From assembly GCA_022393335.1 (NCBI GenBank), contig JAJEKB010020941.1:717863-781862 (forward strand): 64,000 bases of DNA. The letters run 5' to 3'. The DNA comes from Macrotrachela quadricornifera (lineage: Eukaryota; Rotifera; Eurotatoria; Philodinida; Philodinidae). The notes beneath the pieces are model-generated. The model was not told where the DNA came from, did no database searches, and saw nothing but the letters and a program-made list of their open reading frames with translations. Position numbers and translations under genes: made by a program. Positions 13,396 to 26,173 of the stretch are shown here, piece after piece (the stretch's first letter is position 1; each line of letters begins with the position of its first letter).

Positions 13396-15713
13396 CCCTT
13401 GCAGTACCGGCCTATTTTAAGCACTATATTGACAATATATATTTTCATAAAAGATTTTTTTGTACTTTGGGACATTCTCCCGATGAAAATATGCTTTTTT
13501 CGTATTCGACCCAATGGAAAAATTATTAGAAGGACATTTTTTATTTGCAACAAGTGTTACAAAAAATACGTTTAACTGAATGCTCATTACAAACGAATGC
13601 AGAACAACCATTACATTGAGTTGATGTTTTTCTGTCCATAGAAAGTTCACAAAAAGAACATCTTTTTCGTTTTGCTTGAGTAGAATTGTGGCTTATGATT
13701 GATATATTTCTCTTCATTACAGAAAAACCGACGACAGCTAATGCATTTTGAATATCTGCATTGAGAAATTTTGAATTTTTTGAACGAAAATCGAACTGAT
13801 GCGATACTAAAGCCAATCCTAATTCTTCGAGGAATAATCGACGTTTATGTTTTATATTTTGATTTCATTGAGGATTCTTTGTTTTCCCGATGATCATTGC
13901 ATTTATAGCAGCGATATCTATCATTCCATAAAAGATACAAAGTGGCCATCGCTTTGTAGTTTTTTTCACCTATACAAAATAAAATGTGGAAGCATAAAAA
14001 AAAATTCTTTTTACCGTATATCTGTGACATAATTGGTCGACTGTGTCAACAGCTCCTTTGGTTTTGTTGTAATCTAAAATAACAATTGGTTTACCAGTTT
14101 GTTTGTCCACTTGACTATTATGAGGTTTTGATGTAAGTAGTAAAACGGCTTTGTTGTACTTGAGCACAAATGAAACTAAAGTTAAACCATCCTGTAAACC
14201 AAACAGCGAAGAACCAACTTCGCGATTTTTATTTGACAAGAATTCCATAGGTATTTCGGATTTATTTTTTCGCAACATTCCTATAAGAGACAAATTCTTT
14301 GCTTGAAGTTCTTTGGCTAATGGAACACTTGTAAAAAAACTGTTCATTGTAGCATTTCTGCTTAAACCATAAAGTGGTTTGAGCAATTCTAAAACTACTT
14401 TGGCGCCTATCTGGGTTTGTCTTTTTTCCATTGGTTGCCGTCCAAGATAAGGAGATGCATTGAATACGTAATGTGAATCTACATCAACACATAGCCAAAG
14501 TTTTAATCCATATTTATCAGGTTTCTTGAGCATATACTGTCGAAAAGGACATTTTCCACGAAATCCTAATAATTGTTCATCAATAGTGACATTGCGTGCT
14601 GGTATATAAGACTTTTGTGAATTATCTTGAAAATAAGACCAAACTTCGCGAATTGCAGCAAATTTGTCTTTTTTTTTCTTTCTTCTCGTGTGTTTTTGTC
14701 GTCGAATCGTAAGCGAGCAATAATCTTTTGAAAACGACTTCTTGACATAGTAGCTTTGAAGATAGGAGATTCTAATGAACTTCTTCTCCATAAACATTTT
14801 ACATCTGTCTTCGATTTTCCTAATAAACCGGCAAGTAGTAAAAGTTCAATAAAACCTTTTAATTCAATCATAGTTATTTCTTTTGATTTTTCAGTAGAAG
14901 TAGCATTTCGACTATATTCGAAGTTTGAATAAAGCAAAATTTTTTCAAGCATTTTTACTGGTATAAAGGAAAGAAATGTATCTTCAATGGATGAAATATT
15001 TGCGGTAACTTCGGTCTGTCCAGCTTGTGCAATATTATCATTTGAACAGTTTGTTTTCATTGAATAATTGGGAATCGACAACCAAGTCATGCCAGATTTG
15101 GAATTATATGAACTTTGTCAGGTCGAATTATCATTTAATTTAAGATTTTCCAAATCAATTTCTTTATCATCATCCGATGTTTGACTTTCATGATCTTCTA
15201 TTTCTGAATCACTGTTTTGATCGTCAAAATAATCGGAATCGTTTTCTTCAGTGGAACTGTCCATAATCGGAATTACAATACTACACACAGTTGGATTCAG
15301 ATTATTTGAGGAAAAATTTCAATCTAGAAAAGTAAGATAAATCATATATTTGCTGCACAACGATATAAATCATTTTTCATGATCATTGGATAGTTCTAAA
15401 CCATTCAAAAAATATTTTTAAAGAATCGAAAATATACAACCACCGACATAAGTAAATGAATCATTGTAGTATCTATTAAAACTTTTGTTTTTTTTTCTTT
15501 CTCTCATATATTTGATAGATACTTAAGATACAGTCTTGTATCAAGAGGTTGGATTGGTATGGTAGAAATATATCCCCTTTTATGTGAAACGACAAAAATA
15601 TAGTCTTAAGGGACACTATTACCTCCAAAAAGCTGAGAAAAAACGATACTTTTAGCATATTTGAATGTTTTTTACGTGTGGGTCAAAAATGACCCAGGCT
15701 GGTACTGCAAGGG
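13396..15713 (-). mobile_element. piggyBac element with intact ends and TTAA duplication
   Basis: The left end is TTAA then CCCTTGCAGTACCGGCC. The right end, read inward on the minus strand, is TTAA then CCCTTGCAGTACCAGCC, so 16 of 17 terminal bases match. TTAA lies on both sides (13392-13395 and 15714-15717), the canonical piggyBac target. A palindrome, GGGTCAAAAATGACCC, lies just inside the right end (about 15680-15695). The length is 2318 bp, a usual autonomous size. The transposase gene inside is on the minus strand and is broken. Confidence 0.93.
13541..15264 (-). pseudogene. piggyBac transposase, dead
   Basis: The gene starts at ATG 15264 with an acidic N-terminus (MDSSTEENDSDYFDD), continues through the conserved core and ends at 13541. 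Landmarks are TIDEQLLGFRG (first catalytic Asp), NKTKGAVDTVDQLC (third and fourth acidic positions) and a C-terminal Cys/His-rich zinc-binding domain with spaced C..C pairs (CSFCELSMD, CNGCSAFVCNEH, CNTCC). A 47-bp GT-AG intron is likely at about 13975-14021, because removing it joins CHRYT to VKKTTKRWP in the family's usual order. Four lesions are visible. A TGA lies at 15118-15120. A one-base frameshift lies in the A9 run at 14669-14677. A TGA falls after GKTKNPQ, near 13870. The second catalytic Asp is Asn (ATMNSFFTS where the family has Asp before NWFTS). Confidence 0.9.
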
Positions 15714-16111
15714 TTAAGAATACCAACCTCATCTCAGATTTCTTGTTTGACTTCTATACATTTATAATGCTAATTTTGTGCGCAAATGCATTAGATTAAA
15801 TTACTATTTATATATTATCTTCAAATTCTACCTGATGACATCCTGGTAAGATAGAAACAACTGTTGTCATGGAATGTCACTACTCCTACTCATCCTCATC
15901 CTACCCAAGATTGTCGTATGATTGCTTGAATCAAATTTCATTTGAAAACTCAACATCTGACAAAATTATTTGCTAGACTGAAACGCATTGCAGTAGCTTT
16001 AATTCATATTTCTTGTCTCTATGTAAAATTTATTGATTCTCGACACACTCACACTAAAAAAGAGTTAGAAGCAGTAAATCAATGAAAAAAATCATGATAG
16101 CAGTTCAAATA
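15714..16111. other. Spacer between piggyBac and the FG-GAP gene
   Basis: No gene is seen. On the minus strand an AATAAA at about 16029-16034 is a plausible poly(A) signal for the FG-GAP gene that ends at 16112. Confidence 0.5.
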
Positions 16112-19100
16112 TTAACAAGTCTGTAAGAAAATTTTTAAATTATCAGTTCCTTCATTGACGACAGCAAAATCCAGCTTTCCATCATTGTTCAAATCACCAG
16201 CGGCAACTGAGAATGGAAGAGATCCATAGCCGATCGAAAAAATCTTTACATCTGCAAAGGAACCATTCCCATAGCCAATCAACACTCCGATGCTACTTGT
16301 ACCATAATTAACGACAATAATATCTAACAAAGTGTCGTTGTTGAAATTATCAACGGCAACAGTGATTGGTTCAGATTTGAAACCAGTCGTAAACTTTTTT
16401 TGGCTTGAAAAAGAACCATTGCCCCATCCAAGAAATATACCAACAGTGTCATCGTCATAATTCGCGACAACGATATCAAGTATGGTATCGTTGTTGAAAT
16501 CACCAACAGCTATAGACCATGGAGGAGAATCAGTTGGATATGTCATTTGATTCCCGAAAGAACCATTGCCATATCTCAGAAAAACACCAATGTTGTTAGT
16601 ACCTGAATTCGCCACTGCGATATCTATGTAACCATCATTATTAAAGTCTCCATTGGCGAACGATCTAGGTCGAGATTCATAGCCAGTTATGAGTCTCGTA
16701 TGTTTTAGAAATCCTTCATTGGGATGTCCGAGATATACACTAACACCCACCGCATTTGCATTAGTGACAACGATATCCAGTCGGGTATCATTATTAAAAT
16801 CAGCAACAACTACATACCTGGGACTTAAGCCACTTGGATAGATCATTTGATCTACAAATGAGCCATCGCCATATCCGAGAAGGACACTTATAGTGTTATC
16901 ATTCCAATTAGCAACGACGATATCCAGATTGGTGTCGTTGTTAAAATCACCAACAGTTACAGATATTGGGCCAACGCCAGTTGAGTATGCTGTTTGATTT
17001 GCAAAAGAGCCCTTTCCATATCCGAGAAGGATACTTACAGTGTTGTCACCAAAATTAGCGATGACGATATCCAGATTGGTGTCGTTGTTAAAATCACCAG
17101 CAGCTACAGAGAATGGATTAGTGCCAGTTGAATATGTTGTTTGATTTGCAAAAGTGCCATTGCCATATCCGAGAAGAACACTTACAGTGTTATCACCCCG
17201 ATTAGCAACGACAGTATCTAGATTGGCATCTTTGTTAAAATCACCAACAGCTACAGATAGTGGGCCAGTGCCAGTTGAATATGTTGTTTGATTTGCAAAC
17301 GAGCCATTTCCATATCCGAGAAGGATACTTATATTGTTACCGCCAAAATTAGCGATGACGATATCAAGATTTGTGTCGTTGTTAATATCACCAACAGTTA
17401 CAGAGATTGGATTAGTGCCAGTTGAATATGTCGTTTGATTTGCAAACGAGCCATTTCCATATCCAAGAAGGACACGTATAATGTTATCATCCCGATTAGC
17501 AACGACGATATCCAAATTGGTGTCGTTGTTAAAGTCGCCAACAGTTACAGAGATTGGATTAGTGCCAGTTGAATATGTTTTTTGATTTGCAAATGAGCCA
17601 TTGCCATATCCGAGAAGAACACTTATAGTGTTGTCACCGGAATTAGCAACGACGATATCCAGATAGGTGTCCTTGTTAAAATCACCAATAGCTGCAGAGA
17701 ATGGGTTATCGTGTGTTGAATATGCCATTTGAGGATCAAAAGACCCGAGATCATATGTGACAAGTACATCTACATGATTGGTACTATCATATGCGACAAC
17801 AATTTCTGAACGTCCATCTTTGTTGAAACTACCAACACCTACCACCAGTGGAGCGAAACCGAACTGTACACCATAACTTGTTTGATTTTCAAATGTTCCG
17901 TTCGCATTTCCCAGAAATGTAACAAGATTTTTAGAAGCATAATTGGCCACTGCTATATCCGCTTGACCATCTTTATTGAAATCATGGATAGTGATTGAGT
18001 ATGGATGAGAATTGAAGCCAGTTGAGAGCACCATTGGGTTTCCAAAAGTGCCATTTCCATGTCCAAGAAGAATACCTATGTTATTAGTACCATAATTGAC
18101 AACGACGATATCTAATACATTATCATTATTCAAATCAGAAACGGCAAAACTTTGCAAACGAGAACCATCGGCAGATGTAAATGTAATTTTGTCTTTCAGG
18201 GCTCCTCTGTCGTATCGAAGTAGTATACTCACTGTGGCGTCTAAAAAATTCACGACGATGACATCCTGCCGGGTGTCATTGTTAAAATCACCAACAGCTA
18301 CAGAGGTTGGATTAGTGCCAGTTGAGTATGTTGTTTGGTTTGCAAAAGCGCCATTTCCATATCCGAGAAGGACGCTTGCATTGTTACCACCAAAATTAGC
18401 GATGACGATATCCAGATGAATGTCGTTGTTAAAATCACCAGTAGATACATACCATGGTCTAGAGCCAGTTGAATATTTCGTTTGATTTGCAAACAAGCCA
18501 TTTCCGTATCCGAGAAGGACGCTCACAGTGTTATCATTAACATTAGCAACGACGATATCCAGATAGGTGTCGTTGTTAAAATCATCAACAGCTACAGACA
18601 CTGGATCAGAGCCAGTTAAATATGTCATATTACTCATAAAAGATCCATTTCCATATCCTAGAAGGACACTTACAGTGTTATCATCCCGATTAGCAACGAC
18701 GATATCCAGATCGGTGTCGTTGTTAAAATTACCAACAGCTACAGACACTGGGGCAGAGCCAGTTAAATATGTCATATTACTCATAAAAGACCCATTTCCA
18801 TATCCTAGAAGAACACTTACAGTGTTATCATCCCGATTAGTAACGACGATATCCAGATCGGTGTCGTTGTTAAAGTCACCAACAGCTACGGAGATTGGAT
18901 TAGTGCCAGTTGAATATGTAGTTTGGTTTGCAAACGAGCCATTTCCATATCCGAGAAGGATACTTACAGTGTTGTCATCAGCATTAGCGATGACGATATC
19001 CAGATGAATGTCGTTGTTAAAATCACCAGCAGCTACATACCATGGTCTAGAGCCAGTTGAATATTTCGTTTGATTTCCAAAAGAGCCATTGCCATATCCG

Positions 19101-20307
19101 AGACGAACACTTACAGTATTTTCACGTCGATTAGTAACGATGGCATCCAGATGGTTGTCATGATTAAAATCACCAACAACTACAGAGTATGGTTCATTGC
19201 CAGTTGAATATGTCGTCTGAATGGGAAAAAACTCGTCATAACCAAACATGATACTTATAGTGTTGGTATCATTGCTTACAAAGGCAATGTCTGAACGATT
19301 ATCTCTGTTTAAATCACCTATGGCAATAGAGATTGATGAAGAAGATCCAGTTGAATACATTTCTGGGCTTGCAAAAGTGCCGTTACCATATCCGGCAAGT
19401 AGAGCTATACTATCATTACCATTATTGGTGACGACTAAATCCATTCGATTGTCGTTGTTGAAGTCGCTAATACCGATAGAATATGGAGAAGCAATGCCAA
19501 GTGAATAAGTCATTTGGCTCATAAAAGTTCCATCATCTTGACCTAGAAATACACCCACACTATTATTTCCATAGTTGGTGACAGCAATATCTTGCATGTT
19601 GTCGTCGTTTAAATGACCAACAACAAGTGAGTATGGATGAGAATGCGGACCAGTTGAAAACGTTATTTGACTGGCGAAAGTACTGTTACTAGTTGCAAGT
19701 AGTATACCAACATTGTTTGTACCATAATTGGCGATAGCAAGATCCATTTGTTTGTCGTTATTAAAATCACCACTGACAACCGCAAACGGAAAAGAATCAT
19801 AACCTGTAGAGTACGTGCTTGGTTTTGAAAATTCTCCATTTCCATATCCATAAAATATGCTTATACTGTGTGTGCCGTAATTAGCAGTGACAATATCCAG
19901 TGCTGCATCATTGTTGAGATCTGCTATATGGATCCAAATGGGACGAGATGATGTAACTGAAAGTACCGTTTGGTTCATAAAAGACTCATTTTGGAATCTA
20001 AGAAGCACAGTAATGCTGTTTGTAGCGAAATTTGCGACGGCGATGTCCGTTCGATGATCGTTGTCAAAATCACCAACAGCAATCATGCACGGAGCAGATC
20101 CAGAACCGGTCAAATGGTTAACTGGCCTTGCCACAGTGCCGTCGCCATGTCCAAAATATAGAGCTATATGATCAGCATCATAATTAGCAACAGCAATATC
20201 TAGCCAAGTATCATGGTTAAAGTCACCCATGGCAACAGATCGTGGACCATACTTATATTCAATTGGATTTTGAGTAGTTGCTTTAAAATTAAGTTCACAT
20301 TTTGGCA
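16112..20307 (-). CDS. FG-GAP/VCBS repeat protein, about 1400 residues, 5' end unresolved
   Basis: One continuous frame holds 28 repeats of about 50 residues with the pattern PxSVAVGDFNNDxxLDIVVANxxxNTVSVLLGYGNGSF. The DxNxDxxxD loop of each repeat is the calcium-binding site of the integrin-type FG-GAP/VCBS family (PF13517-like). Such repeats form beta-propellers, so 28 repeats would make about four seven-bladed propellers. Frequent NGS/NGT and NQT sites fit a secreted or cell-surface glycoprotein. There is no ATG near the start: a TTATTTAG acceptor at 20308-20309 begins the exon with TGCCAAAATG, so a signal-bearing 5' exon is missing from this model. Repeats 8-13 and 18-23 are much more alike than repeats 1-7 and 14-17. 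The whole exon is intronless. The ligand is unknown. Confidence 0.88.
16830..19200 (-). repeat. Recently expanded VCBS cassettes inside the FG-GAP gene
   Basis: At the DNA level, units of about 141-150 bp between 16830 and 17720 and between 18240 and 19200 are nearly identical, with long shared runs such as CAAACGAGCCATTTCCATAT and ACGACGATATCCAGAT. The flanking repeats share only the protein pattern. Two home-made expansions or gene conversion between two blocks would explain this. Confidence 0.75.
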
Positions 20308-20326
20308 CTAAATAATACAACAACAA

Positions 20327-21740
20327 AGAAATAAAGACTCATCAGCTACTATGGTTGAACTATCTTCGATGAATTGTATCAATCCAGATGAGAACCAATA
20401 TTTTTCAAGAGAACCTCAATGGCTCTCACAAGCCTTATCACTCAAACTACTTCTTGTGTGCTCGCACTCATTTCTTTGCCAATTCGTTGACAAAGCATAT
20501 GGTAATTCTCAATTAACAGAAATTATAACTAATATGATATACGAAAGAATCATAAACTGATGCTAACTGTATGGTCACAACTATTATCATCTCTATCTCA
20601 CAGGTTCTTCCATAACATGGTATTGGATATAAATAAATCGCAATGACAAAAATTCTAAAGCGTTTCGAAATCAAAAGAATCCTAATGACATTCTGTTCTA
20701 ACCATCCTCTACCCATGCAAAAAAAGTCACAAAAAAAGTGATTATAATCGATTTTTTGAGGAAAAATCACGTAAAATTCATTAAATACGCTAGTTTTTGA
20801 TTGAATTTGAGCCCTCCTTCCCCCCCCCCCCCCCCCCCCCCCCCAGAAATGATTTTCCACTTAAAAGGGTGCTTTTGAGTTGAAATAGTCAGGGATGAGT
20901 AGTCTTGATGAAATATGCGCCTGGTAAAAATTTCAGCTCCGTTGGTCGTACTATACCAGATTTCCAGCTGATTCGTCGGTTATTTTTGGCCTTCAGGATA
21001 ATCAACATCACTTCATCATAGTACAAGATACAGGCCTCGAGCTGATCTCAAATTAAAGCCAATGTCAGTACGCAACTTTTCATTAGACAGAATTTTTAAA
21101 TTGTGTACTAGTGATTTTTATACATGTTTTCGTAGATATGCGTTAAAATAAGCATAAAAAACAGTGATCTGATGACAGTCAATTCCACTTTCCTCAGTCC
21201 AAGATTCGATTTTAAAAAAACATGATCGATGAAAAGTTTCCTCTCGTTGATACCTTTAAAACAAAAAAAAAACTATTGGTTATAGCTCGAGAAATGGAGG
21301 AGTGATTTCAATTTATCGATTTGAAAACTATGTTTTGAGAAAAACGCTAATGAAGTTTTAGAGATGGATTTTTGGAATAAAGTTCAAAAAACAGCATGTT
21401 AACATGGGATATTTATAATATACTTCAATGGACTTTTTTTAAAGCATGTAACAAACGAATAAGCTAACGTCATCTGTCATACTTACTTAGGGCGGTCCAA
21501 AACCTGTAGCAGTGGCACTTTTTTTGCTTATAGAAAGCTCGAAAAAATTTTCTTTTTTTATAAAAAGATAGAGCGTCTTCTGTTCTATATTTCTATGTTA
21601 TGAAGATCAGTCTTCATCTAATATCATAGTAATAGAATTTTGATAAAAATTATTTTTGTTGACATCTAGTTGATCATTTTAGATCGTAATGGATGAAGCA
21701 TTTTCTATTCCATTTATCATCGTTTAACAAATTATATTAA
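20327..21740. other. Intergenic, with a poly-C run
   Basis: No gene is supported. An uninterrupted C tract is listed separately. The upstream exon of the FG-GAP gene should lie in or beyond this stretch on the minus strand, but I could not identify it. Confidence 0.45.
20820..20844. repeat. Poly-C homopolymer, 25 nt
   Basis: There are twenty-five C in a row in an otherwise AT-rich background. Exact length in such runs is often unreliable in assemblies. Confidence 0.9.
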
Positions 21741-21754
21741 AGACTCAAAACATA

Positions 21755-22185
21755 TCTCAATATGCAGCGTGAAAAGCTCTACAATTTATAAAGAATAACG
21801 TATTTTTTAGTTGCACTCTTTTGTTTTCAAAATAAACAAAACTTCAAGCAACCAAATTTCAACGTTGGAAAAACAAGATCTTTCTTTGATAAAAGTCGTA
21901 TTCGTTTTTCCCCATATCATCTTCTTATTAATTGATATGTTGATTAGAAAGACAAAACATACTACAAGGTGCAGCATTAAAAGCTCGACAATTTACAAAG
22001 AACAACTATAAAAAGATGACACGGGTAAAAATGAATATAGCTCTCAGGAAAAGAAAAGTTCTGTTTCCGCAACGTCGAAATTTGGTCGACTACAATATCC
22101 TCATTTTAAAGACGAAATAAGGCAACTATAAAATAAGTAGTTCTTCATAAATCGTAGAGCTTTTCACGCTACATCTTGCGGTATA
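21755..22185. mobile_element. MITE, copy 1 of a family also found at 62.2 kb
   Basis: The left arm reads GCAGCGTGAAAAGCTCTACA ATTTATAAAGAATA near 21764, and the right arm ends with the inverse, GTAGAGCTTTTCACGCTACA, near 22153. The copy at 62208-62573 has the same arms, and the segment TTGCACTCTTTTGTTTTC just inside also matches it. A third, weaker arm (GCAGCATTAAAAGCTCGACA, near 21972) lies in the middle, so this copy is rearranged. No coding capacity is seen. Confidence 0.7.
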
Positions 22186-22190
22186 TTTTC

Positions 22191-22262
22191 CCCATGTGTT
22201 CACCTGCGGTCACAATGCGATCGCAGTTTACGCTGTAGTTTGACCACAGTTGAACATATGGG
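22191..22262. repeat. Short imperfect palindrome with GCGATCGC near the centre
   Basis: The left arm CCCATGTGTTCACCTGCGGT pairs with the right arm ending ACCACAGTTGAACATATGGG. It could be a tiny MITE or a structured site. It directly follows the MITE at 21755-22185. Confidence 0.5.
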
Positions 22263-25200
22263 AATAATCGACTCAAACTAATTAACAGGAGATAACAAAT
22301 TAAAATCGATTAAAATTTGATTTTCTTCCCATTTTTTTACATGGGTAATTGCGTCATGAATACTTTGCATCGATAATTAACAATAAAGTCAGGAATGGAC
22401 AAGTTTTCCACTTGTACCTGGGAATATACAATGGATAGTTCAACAAATTCTTATTAATAGTATTTGTCGCATGAATTGAGCGATTATTCATTTTTGATGT
22501 TGCCTATCTGGATCTGTGATTCTTTATTGTCTAATCATACTTTATTATTATAATATGACCTCTATAGCTATGTAATGGTTTCTACTTTTCTAAATAACGA
22601 GATCACTCTAACATTTTCGTTTTTCATCCTAGGATTCATTTGTTGCTAGATGAAAGTTCTACGAAAGAAGATATATCTTCTTCTTCATATGATCAAGTCC
22701 AATTGATTAACACTGATACATTAATGATATTCTGACAATTATGGGAAATATACGAAAATAGAATATCAAGCCGAAATATCATCATGTAACTTTTTAGTAC
22801 ACGGTAAATCACTAAGAAGTATGAATATGATAGTTATAACTTAAAAACTCCATTAACGAAGAAAATGAATTAATTAATATCGTGAGAAGTATCATATTTA
22901 CTGTGACTTAGACTTCCAATTACCAAAGTAACAGTAAGTGTTTTTATGATTGAAAAATCTCCTATATGATAGTAATAAATGCTTAGCATAATCATCGTTT
23001 ATTTATTGTTGTGTCATAATTTTTATCACTTATCACTGTTTAGATAAGTATTTGATGGTATCGATTACTACGTAATAGTGAGTAATAAGTAGCACTTACC
23101 AGTAATTAATAAGTATTTTGTATTTCATCACAAGGTTAAGGAGACATTACCGCTCCCAATAAATTATCTTATCAGGTAACGAAAAATATGCCAATTTGAT
23201 TTTCTGCTCCAGGAAAGCTTATTTTTCAAAAATAACCATGTGTTTGGAATTTGATCACATGATTTCTGGATTGAGGAATCGGAGTCTATTTATGGTTTCT
23301 CGAAATTATGAGCATCGTTATTTTCAAGAAACACTCTTTTCAAAGTTAAATTCTCAAGACTACACATTTCAGGCAGTCATTAATAAAGGAGAAGGATGAA
23401 TAAGAAAACAAAGTGAATCATTCTCGGGATTTTCAAAACGAGTATATATTTCAATGCAAAATGAGAGGATGAATCATTCAAATGCCATATTGAAACCATT
23501 TAAGAAGCAATTCGATGGCTTTTGACTAAGATGACTATCGTATACGTTTACTGTAGCCAGATGGCCGTACGTGAATAATAACTTTGTCAAAACATCTGTT
23601 CACCTGCCTATAAATAATCTCATTTGAAAGAATAGCAAATTCTGCATAAATCTTCATATGAACCTTTTAAAACTAGTAAACATATCTGAATCTATGATGA
23701 AATACTACTGTTTCTACTAAAGTTTTAGGTATGCTACAAAGATTCACACTTCTCAATAGCTTCCGAAAGGATTTTACGATGGATCTTCCTTTCAAAGATT
23801 GGATGGAATCTCTGACGAACCACATGTTGGTACAATTTTCGTGTGGATACCGTCAATATACAGATGATAAATCTCTACTTATTCATTTGGATCAATACCA
23901 AAGAATCGCATAATTAGTTCTTATTTTAGAGAGTGTATATAGCATGTATCCCACTGATATGATAGCACATATGGGCAAAACTATTTATTAGCAACATGAC
24001 GAAGTACGAGTATATAAAAGAGAAACTACTCTTATAACTGAATAAGGAGTATGAAAAGAATTAAAAAATGTACAAATCCTTCCTCAGAACGTTGAGATAA
24101 TGATAAGACAGACATTTTTGTTTTGAAACTTGATGGAATTCTCAGGAGGCCCGTTTTTATGAGAAAAATTTTTGAAGTCGGATCTTTCTAAAAAATTTGC
24201 CATAGATGTGACCTGGACCTTAGAATCCACTCAAAAAAATCTAGATTTTTTCTTCATATGATCCGACTAATATTGATTAATTACTGATTATTTTATTCAC
24301 TAATTCATTTTAATTAAGTAATAGCTGAAAGTGCTAACATTCTTACACATATCTATGCTAAAGATTTTGCCGATATAGTCTCACGTGAGAGGAAAGTTCA
24401 TTATAAAGACACTTCGACAGCAATTGAAAAACTTGAATCTTCAACATATACATAAAAAATATCGATAGAAACACTGTTAGTTCAATAGAGATTCAGTTTA
24501 TGCTTTTCATTTCTGGATGATTTACATAAGAATTTATATAGGATTCGGTGTTATTTCAAATAAGACTATTTATAGATCGTCGAAGAGATGTTTCGATAAA
24601 AGTTATTATTAGATACACCGATTTGAGTGCAGTAAATATATCGGATATTAATCTAAGTTAGCGACCATCGATTGGCTTCACAAATAGTTTGAATGAGACA
24701 TCAGATGATCCGCTGTCTCATTCTACATCGAAATTTATACTTGTTTTGAAAATGCCGAAGTAAACATATTTATTTTATTCTTTCTCTCTTTTGAATTCCT
24801 CGAGATCCTGAAGGTCTTTGATCAAAGTTTATAAAAACTTGTTATTTTCATAAAACAAGCTCTCTTGGAGAAAAAACTGAAACTGGCCAATGTTCCCTTA
24901 TCGATAAGTACTACTTATCACTTACTGATAACCATCGTAATGTGAGTACAATGTTTTTAGATACTTTTTGTTTGAGCTTATAGAGAAGAAAAGAAACTTC
25001 AAAACGATTAATCCCATTGTCCATATCTCCATGAAAGAATATTTCAACAAGCTGACTTTTTACAAACTCATTTTACGCATCATTACCTGTTGTGTAAAAA
25101 TAGAAGATTTTTAGCTAACCTTTCTACATCATAAGAAAATAAGAACGATGTAGAGAATGAAAATGATGATAATAATAATTCGAAGAAAAATCTATAAATC

Positions 25201-26173
25201 ACAAATCCTATTTTACCTAGAAGAAAAAATCATCGATCCATTAATACAACTTTTTTCATGACAGATTTGTTTGAAATGTGAAAAAACATTTTTAATATTC
25301 TAAAAAGGATTCAGATTAATTTTCAAAGAAAATTTGAGTTAGATATATTTTATCATAGATTGAAAAACTAGAACGCAGATTTGGATTTATAAGATTAGTG
25401 AAGATAAACAATCATCCTCTTGTATCCGCATGATATCGATACTTGACACATTAAAATTTACCACAATAGTGGTATGCGGATGCTATCTGTAAGAGATATT
25501 CGAAGTCTTAATCATTTACTTCATCATTATGATCTAATCTAACTTTCATTTCAAATATATACAATTTAGTTTTCAAAATGAAACTTAACACATTATATAT
25601 ATATAGACTTAATACAATGTGTTCTTTATTATAAATGATTGACGATAGTGAATTATCGTGTAATTCATTTAATGTCAAGTTCAACAGTATTGTTAAGATG
25701 TCGTAAGGATTAATCATTTTTATTATCTTGATATGTGAACCATGGTAAAATAGGATTGCACTTACTATCTAGTCATTTTCAAAGAGTAGTAAAGAAAAGA
25801 ATTCACTATTATATAAAAAAGAAATGAGAACACACATGATCTATACAAGAAGAAAGAAGAGGAAAATAAATGTATCATAATATACTAGAAAAGAGGATAT
25901 ATACGTATTCAGATATGATAATAGAACGAAAGAAAATATATCATACATTTGTCATTCAGACAATGAATGTTTATCGATAGTTTTTCATTGACGAATGTGC
26001 AATTATTTTATTCTACTTGTTCCCATATAGTGAACGATCTATGACTTGTATCGATTTATTATAGCAAAAATGTTCATAACTATTCTTTTGAATTTTTATT
26101 CATAAATCTTCGATGTAAAACTTATCGAGCTTATAAAAAAAAATGATTTATATATCAATAAAAAATAACATAC
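22263..26173. other. Long stretch with at most a decayed coding relic
   Basis: No intact gene is present. Forward frames at 23196-23399 and 23731-23913 look mildly protein-like, and frame-broken coding-like sequence trails to about 25130. I recognise no domain, so they are not called as genes. Ectodomain exons for the membrane-protein 5' exons at 26.2-26.5 kb would be expected at 25.0-26.1 kb on the minus strand, but none is visible. Confidence 0.4.

Noticed and set aside
18096..19508. Plus-strand open frames at 18096-18419, 18567-19007 and 19248-19508
   Set aside because: They are antisense shadows of the FG-GAP repeats: the same codon periodicity read backwards, repeating with the repeat unit.
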